64,000 nt of DNA from NCBI RefSeq assembly GCF_013283835.1, contig NZ_CP054052.1, forward strand, positions 2,232,001 through 2,296,000, read 5' to 3'. The translations under genes and the position numbers were made by a program. Below, one piece after another: positions 1 through 8,112 of the stretch (position 1 is the first letter of the stretch; every line of letters begins with the position of its first letter). The DNA comes from Poseidonibacter lekithochrous (lineage in GTDB: Bacteria; Campylobacterota; Campylobacteria; Campylobacterales; Arcobacteraceae). The notes beneath the pieces were generated by a model that was not told the origin of the DNA, ran no database searches, and saw only the letters and a program-made list of their open reading frames with translations.

Positions 1-1
1 A

Positions 2-2119
2 AGAGAGCAATATGCTGCTGATATTACTTACGGTACGAATAATGAATTTGGTTTTGATTATCTAAGAGATAATATGACTTTAGACATAACTGAAAAAGTA
101 CAAAGAGAACATAACTTTGTAATCGTTGATGAAGTGGATTCAATTTTAATTGATGAAGCAAGAACTCCTTTAATTATTAGTGGACCAACAAATCACAAGA
201 ACTCTAACTATGTAAAAGCACATGAAATTGCTATGGGCTTAGAAAGAGGCGAAATTCTTGAATCAAAAGATCCTACAGAAAAAACACAAACTACTGGAGA
301 CTTCACAGTAGATGAAAAAAACAAATCTGTTTTATTAACAGAACAAGGTATTGAAAAAGCTGAGAAATTATTCGATGTTGATAATCTATACTCTTTAGAG
401 AATGCATTGCTTTCTCATAACTTAGACCAAGCACTTAAAGCAAACTACATTTTTGAAAATGATGTTGATTACGTTGTTAAAGACAATGAAGTAATTATCG
501 TTGATGAATTTACAGGTAGATTAAGTGAAGGTAGAAGATTTAGTGAGGGACTACACCAAGCACTTGAAGCAAAAGAAGGCGTTGCTATTCAAGATGAATC
601 TCAAACATTAGCAGATATTACATTCCAAAATTACTTTAGAATGTATGATAATCTTGCAGGTATGACTGGTACTGCTCAAACAGAAGCAACAGAATTTGCT
701 GAAATCTATAGTTTAGACGTTGTATCAATTCCTACAAATGTTCAAATTAAAAGAGATGACAAAAATGACCTTATTTACAAAAGTGAAAGAGAAAAATTTG
801 AAGCTGTATGTAACAGAATCAAAGAATTCCACGAAAAAGGTCAACCAGTATTAGTTGGAACTGCTTCAATTGAAAAATCAGAAGCATTACACAAAATCCT
901 AAAAGACAAAAAAATCCCTCATACAGTGTTAAATGCAAAACAACACGAAAAAGAAGGTAAGATTATTCAAGATGCAGGTCAAAAAGGTGCAGTAACAATT
1001 GCAACTAATATGGCTGGTCGTGGAGTTGATATTAAATTAACTCAAGAAATCTTAGACTTAGGTGGATTAGCTATTCTTGGTACTGAAAGACACGAATCAA
1101 GAAGAATTGATAATCAGTTAAGAGGTAGAGCAGGAAGACAAGGTGATGTTGGGGAATCTCAATTTTTCTTATCTTTAGAAGACAACTTATTAAGAATTTT
1201 CGGTTCTGATAAAATTGCTGGAATCATGGAAAGATTAGGTATTGAAGAAGGTGAACATATCGAATCTAAAATGGTTACAAGAGCTGTTGAAAATGCACAG
1301 AAAAAAGTGGAATCAATGCACTTTGAATCTAGAAAACACTTACTTGAATATGATGATGTTGCAAATCAACAAAGAAAAGTAATCTATAACTTTAGAAATG
1401 ACTTATTAAAACCTGATTACAATATTGAAGCAAAATTAGATGAGAATAGAGAAGAATATATTCTTGACTTATTATCTAATGCAGAAATTATTAATGGTAT
1501 GCCTGTTGAAGATTTCAACTACGATCACATCATTGCGAAATTCAAAGAAGAATTACATTTAGTAGTTACTCTAGAAGATATTACTTCTGAATCTTATGAA
1601 GAATTAGAAGAAAAATTAGTAAAAATTGTAAAAGAAGTATACGAGAAAAAAATGTCAGTTGCTGCTCCTGAGCAAAAATCTGAGATTGAAAGAATTCTTT
1701 ACTTACAAATTTTAGATAATGCATGGAGAGAACATTTATACTCTATGGATACACTAAAAACAGGTATTGGGCTTAGAGGTTATAACCAAAAAGATCCACT
1801 TGTTGAGTACAAAAAAGAATCATATAATATGTTCATTGAATTAATTTCAAACATCAAAACTGAAATTATCAAAGTATTATTTACAGTGCAACTACAAAGT
1901 AATGACGATACACAAAAAGAACAAGAAGCTTTAGAAAAAATGAAAGAAAAAATGGAAGAAGCTAACCAAGGTACTACTACAAATATAGAAGAACAAGAAA
2001 TTCTTGCAGGCGATAAAAAGATTGCTAGAAATGACCCTTGTCCTTGTGGTTCTGGAAAGAAATACAAACAATGTTGTGGAAAAAGCGGACCTAAAAGAGG
2101 TTTAGCAGCAGGGAACTAA
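2..2119 (+). CDS. secA: Protein translocase ATPase SecA (5' truncated by window edge)
   Basis: SecA is the cytoplasmic ATPase that pushes unfolded preproteins through SecYEG. The frame is open from the first bases ([23 protein letters not shown]), so the gene starts before the window. About 170 N-terminal residues, including Walker A, are missing compared with the usual ~870-900 aa. Visible parts are the DEVD Walker B box followed by [16 protein letters not shown], the second helicase half with [12 protein letters not shown] and [11 protein letters not shown], the helical scaffold region, and the C-terminal zinc tail [17 protein letters not shown]. That tail binds SecB or ribosomes in other species. 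The stop is followed after one base by the Lol-type permease gene, which suggests one transcript. The truncation is only the window edge. Confidence 0.97.
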   Translation, partial: REQYAADITYGTNNEFGFDYLRDNMTLDITEKVQREHNFVIVDEVDSILIDEARTPLIISGPTNHKNSNYVKAHEIAMGLERGEILESKDPTEKTQTTGDFTVDEKNKSVLLTEQGIEKAEKLFDVDNLYSLENALLSHNLDQALKANYIFENDVDYVVKDNEVIIVDEFTGRLSEGRRFSEGLHQALEAKEGVAIQDESQTLADITFQNYFRMYDNLAGMTGTAQTEATEFAEIYSLDVVSIPTNVQIKRDDKNDLIYKSEREKFEAVCNRIKEFHEKGQPVLVGTASIEKSEALHKILKDKKIPHTVLNAKQHEKEGKIIQDAGQKGAVTIATNMAGRGVDIKLTQEILDLGGLAILGTERHESRRIDNQLRGRAGRQGDVGESQFFLSLEDNLLRIFGSDKIAGIMERLGIEEGEHIESKMVTRAVENAQKKVESMHFESRKHLLEYDDVANQQRKVIYNFRNDLLKPDYNIEAKLDENREEYILDLLSNAEIINGMPVEDFNYDHIIAKFKEELHLVVTLEDITSESYEELEEKLVKIVKEVYEKKMSVAAPEQKSEIERILYLQILDNAWREHLYSMDTLKTGIGLRGYNQKDPLVEYKKESYNMFIELISNIKTEIIKVLFTVQLQSNDDTQKEQEALEKMKEKMEEANQGTTTNIEEQEILAGDKKIARNDPCPCGSGKKYKQCCGKSGPKRGLAAGN

Positions 2120-2120
2120 T

Positions 2121-3326
2121 TTGAATAAAAAATTAGTTAATTTCATCGTAAAAAAATATTTACGATTTGATAAAAAAAACCCTTTTATATCTATAAGTGC
2201 CATCTTGGCATTTGTAGGTGTTTCTATTGGAGTTATGGTTTTAATCCTTTCAATGGCTATTATGAATGGAACAGCTAAAGAGTTTGAAAAGAAACTTTTT
2301 ACAATGAACTACCCTCTTACAATTTATTCTAAATTTAAAAACTCAATTGATGAATCTGTATTAACTACAATTCAAGAGAAATATCCACATTTACAATTCT
2401 CACCATATATTTCATCGCAAGCTATTATTCAAAGTGGTGATTCAATGAGTGGTGGTATGATCTTTGGTATTATTCCTCAAAAAGAAGCTGCTATAAACTC
2501 TATTTATAAAGAGTCTTTAGGAGATTTAAAATTAAGAAAATACGATATTATCACTGGTGCTGGAATATCTGATAAACTATATTTAAATGCTGGTACTAAA
2601 GCCACATTATACTTTACAGATTTAAATCCTACTGGGTTTTCTATGATTCCTAAGATGAAAAGATTTACATATAAGAACTCTTTTAAATCAGGACTTAATG
2701 CCTATGATAAAGCATATATGTATACATCTATTGAAGCTTTAAGAACACTTCTTAAAAGACCTGATAATAGTTATGATGGAATTCATGTGTATTCAGAAGA
2801 TGCCTTTGAAGATATCAAACAATTAAGAGAAGACCTAAAAGGTACAGGTGCTGGTGTTATTGGTTGGTGGCAACAAAATGGTAATTTCTTTGCGGCAATG
2901 AAAATGGAAAAAACAGCCCTTTTTATTGTTCTAATGCTTATTATCCTTGTAGCATCACTTAATATTATCTCTTCACTACTTATGACTGTAATGAGTAGAA
3001 GAAAAGAAATAGCCCTACTTCTATCAATGGGTGCAAGTGAAAAAGAGATTAAATCAATCTTCTTAAGACTTGGTACTATTATTGGATTCTCCGGAATATT
3101 CTGTGGAACAATTCTAGGATTTATTGGATATTGGATTTTAGATACATTTGATATTGTATCTTTGCCAGCAGATGTATATGGTACTGCTAAATTACCATTA
3201 GATTTATCAAGTACAGACTTTGTATCTATTATTATAGGTGCAGTTGTTATTGTGCTTTTATCTTCATTTTATCCAGCATCAAGAGCAACAAAAATTGATG
3301 TTATTGATGTACTTAGAAATGAATAA
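2121..3326 (+). CDS. LolC/LolE-type lipoprotein-releasing ABC permease
   Basis: This is an inner-membrane permease of the FtsX/MacB-like family that extracts outer-membrane lipoproteins for LolA, working with the ATPase LolD. The 401-aa length fits LolC/E/F. One transmembrane helix lies near residues 22-45 (AILAFVGVSIGVMVLILSMA), followed by a large periplasmic domain, then three C-terminal helices (about 265-290, 315-340 and 370-392) with the FtsX signature MSRRKEIALLLSMGAS. The start is TTG one base after the secA stop, and no better start is near. No LolD lies next to it. With only one permease visible I cannot say whether it acts as a LolC/LolE pair or as a LolF homodimer. It converges with the kinase fusion over a shared hairpin. 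Confidence 0.88.
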   Translation: MNKKLVNFIVKKYLRFDKKNPFISISAILAFVGVSIGVMVLILSMAIMNGTAKEFEKKLFTMNYPLTIYSKFKNSIDESVLTTIQEKYPHLQFSPYISSQAIIQSGDSMSGGMIFGIIPQKEAAINSIYKESLGDLKLRKYDIITGAGISDKLYLNAGTKATLYFTDLNPTGFSMIPKMKRFTYKNSFKSGLNAYDKAYMYTSIEALRTLLKRPDNSYDGIHVYSEDAFEDIKQLREDLKGTGAGVIGWWQQNGNFFAAMKMEKTALFIVLMLIILVASLNIISSLLMTVMSRRKEIALLLSMGASEKEIKSIFLRLGTIIGFSGIFCGTILGFIGYWILDTFDIVSLPADVYGTAKLPLDLSSTDFVSIIIGAVVIVLLSSFYPASRATKIDVIDVLRNE

Positions 3327-3350
3327 GTCTTAATCGACTTATTTATTTTT
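3322..3350. terminator. Bidirectional hairpin terminator
   Basis: A perfect 8-bp stem AATAAGTC / GACTTATT with a 6-nt loop is followed by a T-rich tract. It overlaps the end of the permease gene and lies before the stop of the convergent kinase gene, so it can serve both. Confidence 0.65.
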
Positions 3351-6287
3351 ATTTGGTAATTCTATTTTAAATACTGTTCCTTCATTCTCGACACTTTCAC
3401 AAACAATACTACCTTCAAGCTTAGTAGTTATTAGATTATAAATAATACTTAATCCTAATCCACTTCCCCCATCTTCTCGACATGTTGTAAAGAATGGATT
3501 AAATATCTTAGTCATATTCTCAAGTGGTACACCTTTTCCATAGTCTTTGAAAGTTAAATAAATTATTTCATTCTCTTCATAAATATCTATATCTATACTA
3601 TTTTCTTCATCTTTATCATAAGCATGTTTTAGACAATTGATAATTAGATTTGTTAATATCTGAGATATAGCTCCGGGGTAAGAATTCAAAATTATATTAT
3701 CTGGACAAGATACATTAACTTTTATTTTTGTTTTTTTAGTCACATTATTTAAACTAACTAAGATTTCATTTATATATTCTAATAAATTAAATTCTCTTTG
3801 TTCATCACTAGATTGGTCAACTGCTACTTGTTTAAAACTTCGTACTAGTTGTGCTGTTTTTTGTAAGTTTACATTTATACTAGCTGATAATTCTTTTGAA
3901 GTATGAATAAAATCTTCAAACTCTTCTTCACTTAATTCATCTTTTTCATAATGTTTTGATAACTCTTCAGCCATTGTCATAAAATGTGTAATACCAGTAA
4001 GTGAAAGTCCAACAGGAGTATTAATCTCATGGGCAACACCAGCTACTAATTCACCTAATCCAGCCATTTTTTCTGATTCTATTAAGTTATCTTGGGCTTG
4101 TTTTAATTCAATCATTGATTTTTGTAAATCTTTATTAGATTGTTTTAACTGTTTAGTTCTATTATCAACTTTTACTTCTAAGGTCTCATTTAATGAACGT
4201 ATTTCATCTTCTGCTTTTATTCTAGCTTCTAGTTCTTTATCACGCTCAACTATCTTTTCTTCAAGTTGTTCTGAGTGTTCATTTAGTAGTTTTTCTTTCT
4301 CTTTAAAGTAGTTTATTTTTTTGCTAAACTCTTCAGGAGATATTCTCATGTTTTTTAAAATATCTGTATATACTTCTGATAAACTATTAGACTCGTCTTC
4401 TGAGAACACACTGCTTTTTTTAAGTACATTATGTGCACCAGCAGTTCCTAGAGTACCTGCAAGGGCACGTTCTATTGAAGTATATAGTTTTGATAACTCT
4501 AAGATAGTAATCTTATCATTATCTTCTAAAGAGAATTTTTTCTTTAATTTTTCTACAGTTCTATATGTTTTGTTTTTTGGTAAATATTGATTTAAAATAT
4601 TTGTAAATAAATTCATTTTTTCTTTTAGATCAATACTTTTTTCTAAATCTCCATTATAACTTTCAATATTCTTTTTATCTAAGATACTTATAAAATCTCT
4701 TGCTACTTTATTTTCCACATCACTTGATTTACTTATTAGTGAGACAATAATAAAGGCACTAATATTAAAAATCATCGTCCAAAAAACTGCATGAGGAATA
4801 GAGCTAAAGCCTACCATTCCAAAAAGCTCTGTAGGTTTTAGTAACGCAATATTAAATAATCCATTTTCAATAATAAAAGAAGAAATCCATTCACTCTTTT
4901 CAAATTGTGGAATAATCAATGTATAAAACCAAATCGTAAAACCAGATAATAAAGCAGCTATAGCTCCAAATCTATTGGCTTTCTCCCAAAATAAACCACC
5001 TAAGATTACAGGTACAAATTGTAAAACAGCAGTAAAAGAGATTAACCCAATATTTACAATAAGATTGCTTTTTGATACATATAAATAAAAAATATAACTT
5101 AGATAAATAAGTATTGTTACAATAAGCCATCTAATTTGTAATAATCTTTTTTTCAAAAAGTTTAATGAAGAAAAACTTTCAATTAGAGGTAAAACAAAGT
5201 AGTTACTAACCATAATAGACATAGCCATTGCTGTAATCATAATCATACTAGTAGAGGCTGAAAAACCACCAATAAAAGCTATTAAAGATAAAGCATGTTG
5301 ATTCCGCTCCATTGGAATAGTAAGTACATAAAAATCTCTTAAACTTTCAGTATGAGATAATATCTCCCCACCCATTGCAATAGGAATAGTAAAAAATGTA
5401 ATTAGTAATAAGTATAAAGGAAATACCCACATAGCAGTTTTGATATGTTTCATATCTGAGTTTTCAACTACACTTACATGGAATTGTCTAGGTAAAAACA
5501 TCACTGCAAACATAGATAATATTAAGACACTAAGCCAAGTAGAATAATCTACACTGTCACTACCTTGTCCTACTACTTTGAATAGTTCTTGTTTTGATGC
5601 TTCATTTAAAATAGTACTTATATCTGGATATACAAAATATGATATAAAAACACCAATTATTAGTAAAGCTAGTAGTTTTACAATTGATTCAATTGCTACA
5701 ATAAATACCATTCCAAAGTGTCTCTCAGAGGGGTCAAGTTTTCTTAGTCCAAATATAATAGTAAAAAACGACATTAACACTACAATTAACGTACCTACAA
5801 TACTATCTAGTTCTGAACTACTTTGAATATAAGAAGCTTCATCTTTTGCAATAAGAATATTAATAGATTGAATAATTGCTTTTAACTGAATAGAAATATA
5901 GGGAATAATACCAACTAAAGCACCAAAACTTACAATTGCACCTATTAACATTGATTTGTTATATCGTACTGATATTAAATCCGCTAAGCTCGTAACTTTG
6001 TATAGTTCTTTAATTCGTATTAATCTTTTGAGTAATAAAGGCCATAAAAAGATAGCAAGGGTTGGTCCTAAATATACAGCTAAAAAAATCAAACCACTAT
6101 TGGCAACTTTTCCAACACTACCATAATAGGTCCATGCAGTACAAAATATAGCTAAAGAAAGGGAATAAATATATGGGGCATAAGAAGATTTAAAAGTATA
6201 GTTTTTTTTCTCAATATAATATGCTATTACAAATAAGAAAAGCATATATAATAAAAATATAGCAACTATTGTATGTAGTTCAAACAT
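3339..6287 (-). CDS. Sodium:solute symporter-histidine kinase fusion (CbrA-like)
   Basis: This 982-aa protein joins a sodium:solute symporter (SSF) module to a histidine kinase. Residues 1 to about 510 hold some 12-13 hydrophobic helices, including a conserved-looking GGFSASTSMIMITAMAMSIM stretch. A linker and coiled coil (about 640-720, rich in E and K) follow. Then come HisKA with GLGELVAGVAHEINTP (phosphoacceptor His about 753) and HATPase with DYGKGVP and GGSGLGLSI. In this family (for example CbrA) the transporter domain senses or carries a nutrient and tunes the kinase. The ligand cannot be told here. No receiver domain is fused. The response-regulator gene diverges from the same upstream region, and a 65-aa membrane protein precedes this gene with a 1-nt gap. 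Confidence 0.9.
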   Translation of the reverse strand: MFELHTIVAIFLLYMLFLFVIAYYIEKKNYTFKSSYAPYIYSLSLAIFCTAWTYYGSVGKVANSGLIFLAVYLGPTLAIFLWPLLLKRLIRIKELYKVTSLADLISVRYNKSMLIGAIVSFGALVGIIPYISIQLKAIIQSINILIAKDEASYIQSSSELDSIVGTLIVVLMSFFTIIFGLRKLDPSERHFGMVFIVAIESIVKLLALLIIGVFISYFVYPDISTILNEASKQELFKVVGQGSDSVDYSTWLSVLILSMFAVMFLPRQFHVSVVENSDMKHIKTAMWVFPLYLLLITFFTIPIAMGGEILSHTESLRDFYVLTIPMERNQHALSLIAFIGGFSASTSMIMITAMAMSIMVSNYFVLPLIESFSSLNFLKKRLLQIRWLIVTILIYLSYIFYLYVSKSNLIVNIGLISFTAVLQFVPVILGGLFWEKANRFGAIAALLSGFTIWFYTLIIPQFEKSEWISSFIIENGLFNIALLKPTELFGMVGFSSIPHAVFWTMIFNISAFIIVSLISKSSDVENKVARDFISILDKKNIESYNGDLEKSIDLKEKMNLFTNILNQYLPKNKTYRTVEKLKKKFSLEDNDKITILELSKLYTSIERALAGTLGTAGAHNVLKKSSVFSEDESNSLSEVYTDILKNMRISPEEFSKKINYFKEKEKLLNEHSEQLEEKIVERDKELEARIKAEDEIRSLNETLEVKVDNRTKQLKQSNKDLQKSMIELKQAQDNLIESEKMAGLGELVAGVAHEINTPVGLSLTGITHFMTMAEELSKHYEKDELSEEEFEDFIHTSKELSASINVNLQKTAQLVRSFKQVAVDQSSDEQREFNLLEYINEILVSLNNVTKKTKIKVNVSCPDNIILNSYPGAISQILTNLIINCLKHAYDKDEENSIDIDIYEENEIIYLTFKDYGKGVPLENMTKIFNPFFTTCREDGGSGLGLSIIYNLITTKLEGSIVCESVENEGTVFKIELPNKNK

Positions 6288-6288
6288 G

Positions 6289-6486
6289 TTAATACTCTTC
6301 TATTTTAATAAAACCTGAAATGATTTTCAATAATATAATAACTGAAATCCAAAATAAATAAATCATTGTAAAACTATCAAATAATTTTGTGACATCTACT
6401 TTAAATATTAAATATACGTTGATTACAATAAAAAGTAATATAAATATATAAATATGAAATAAGTAGGAATTAAATAACTTTTTCAT
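6289..6486 (-). CDS. Small two-helix membrane protein upstream of the SSF-kinase
   Basis: This 65-aa protein is almost wholly hydrophobic, with helices at about 9-28 (FHIYIFILLFIVINVYLIF) and 39-58 (FTMIYLFWISVIILLKIISG), and it ends in the charged tail KIEEY. Its stop lies one base before the ATG of the SSF-kinase fusion, so the two are surely co-translated. Several SSF transporters are known to need a small two-helix partner encoded just upstream (DUF997/YhdT with PanF; DUF4212 with acetate-type symporters). By position and shape this is a candidate for that role. I do not recognise its sequence family. Confidence 0.7.
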   Translation of the reverse strand: MKKLFNSYLFHIYIFILLFIVINVYLIFKVDVTKLFDSFTMIYLFWISVIILLKIISGFIKIEEY

Positions 6487-6577
6487 ATTAACTCCTAAAT
6501 CTGTATAAACATAAGATTATTATAGCACAGTATTAAAAGAAATAATGTTAAAGTATATGTATTAAGAAAGGTTCATT

Positions 6578-8092
6578 ATGGCTAAATTACAATTTGCAAA
6601 AAAACAAAATGATAATAATACTTTAAGCACGCAAACATGGAAGGTACTCATTTGTGATGATGAAAAAGAAGTTCATATTATTACAAAAGCAGTATTAAGT
6701 GATTTTGTTTTTAAAAATAAAAAAATAGAATTTTTAAGTGCCTATAGTGCAGAAGAAGCTATTCCTATATTAAAAGAAAATAACGATATTGCAATGATTT
6801 TACTTGATGTTGTAATGGAAAATGATATGGCAGGACTTAATCTTGTCAAAATAATAAGAGATGAACTAAAAAATAAAATGATTAGAATTGTACTTCGAAC
6901 TGGGCAACCTGGATATGCACCAGAAAAAGAAGTAATACAAAAATATGATATAAATGATTATAAAGAAAAAACTGAATTAACAGATATTAAATTATATACA
7001 ACAGTTATAAGTGCCTTACGTTCATACAAAGATTTAAGAGCAATTGAAAGAAGTAAAAAAGGCTTAGAACAAGTAATCAAATCTACAAGAAATATTTATG
7101 AGAAGAATTCATTAAAACTATTTGCAAGTGGAGTTTTAACACAAATTGTTTCTATTCTAAAACTTAATGGTCATTCTTTTTTATTAACAGCAGATGGATT
7201 TTCTATCGAAAAAGATAATAATGGATTAAAACTTTTAGCAACTACAGGAAAATACGAAACAAAAAAACTAGAAGAAATTCTAACACAAGAAGTTAAAGAC
7301 AATGTTTCAAGTGTTATTGATAAAAAAGAATCTATGTATTTAAATGATACTTATATTGGATATATTCCATCTGATACTAATAAACAAAATATCATATATA
7401 TTAATGGCTGTAATAAGCTAAATGAATTAGATAAAAATCTAATTAGTATCTTCTCAACAAATGTTTCATCTGCATTTAATAAACTCTACTTAAATAAAGA
7501 AATAATTGAAACACAAAAAGAGTTAATTGAAACCTTGGGTGAAACTGTTGAGAGACGTTCAAAAGAAGCATCACAACATGTAAAAAGAGTTGCAAATATT
7601 TCTTATGAATTAGCTATTAGAATTGGTTTATCAAAAAAAGAAGCTACTCTAATAAGAAATGCTTCCCCTATGCATGATGTTGGTAAAATTGGAATTCCTG
7701 ATGCAATTTTATTAAAAGAGAGTTCATTAAACAAAGAAGAGTATGAACATATGAAAAAACATGCCCAAATAGGTAGAGATATTTTAGCTCACTCACAAAG
7801 AAAAGTTCTAAAAGCTGCTTCAATTATTGCTTATGAACATCATGAAAAATGGGATGGCTCAGGATATCCAAACTCTTTAAAAGAAGAAGAAATTCATATA
7901 TATGGAAGAATTACTGCCATTGCGGATGTATTTGATGCACTACTTCATAAAAGGTGTTACAAAGAAGCTTGGCATATTGATGATGTTATTAACTACCTAA
8001 AAGATGAAAGAGCAAAACACTTTGATCCACAATTAGTAGATATTATTATTGAAAATATTGAAGTTTTTAAAGAAATAGAGAATATAGAGTAA
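6578..8092 (+). CDS. Response regulator with DUF3369 and HD-GYP domains (c-di-GMP phosphodiesterase)
   Basis: The 504-aa protein has a receiver domain at about 20-150 (acidic pair D27-D28, phospho-acceptor D77 in MILLDVVMEND), a middle region of DUF3369 type (about 170-310), and a C-terminal HD-GYP domain. The catalytic signature is intact: MHDVGKIGIPD (H366, D367) and, downstream, HHEKWDGSGYP. HD-GYP proteins hydrolyse cyclic di-GMP to pGG or GMP. The gene diverges from the SSF-kinase gene pair, so the kinase is the obvious candidate phosphodonor. That would couple nutrient sensing to c-di-GMP turnover, but the link is inferred from position only. The start ATG follows an AGAAAGG Shine-Dalgarno sequence. 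Confidence 0.92.
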   Translation: MAKLQFAKKQNDNNTLSTQTWKVLICDDEKEVHIITKAVLSDFVFKNKKIEFLSAYSAEEAIPILKENNDIAMILLDVVMENDMAGLNLVKIIRDELKNKMIRIVLRTGQPGYAPEKEVIQKYDINDYKEKTELTDIKLYTTVISALRSYKDLRAIERSKKGLEQVIKSTRNIYEKNSLKLFASGVLTQIVSILKLNGHSFLLTADGFSIEKDNNGLKLLATTGKYETKKLEEILTQEVKDNVSSVIDKKESMYLNDTYIGYIPSDTNKQNIIYINGCNKLNELDKNLISIFSTNVSSAFNKLYLNKEIIETQKELIETLGETVERRSKEASQHVKRVANISYELAIRIGLSKKEATLIRNASPMHDVGKIGIPDAILLKESSLNKEEYEHMKKHAQIGRDILAHSQRKVLKAASIIAYEHHEKWDGSGYPNSLKEEEIHIYGRITAIADVFDALLHKRCYKEAWHIDDVINYLKDERAKHFDPQLVDIIIENIEVFKEIENIE

Positions 8093-8112
8093 GTTTAAAA
8101 CTTACTCTTTTT
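8086..8112. terminator. Bidirectional hairpin terminator
   Basis: AGAGTAAG pairs with CTTACTCT (8 bp, up to 11 in the extended stem) across a TTTAAAA loop, followed by TTTTTT. It sits at the meeting point of the convergent HD-GYP and AsmA-like genes and overlaps the coding ends. Confidence 0.75.
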
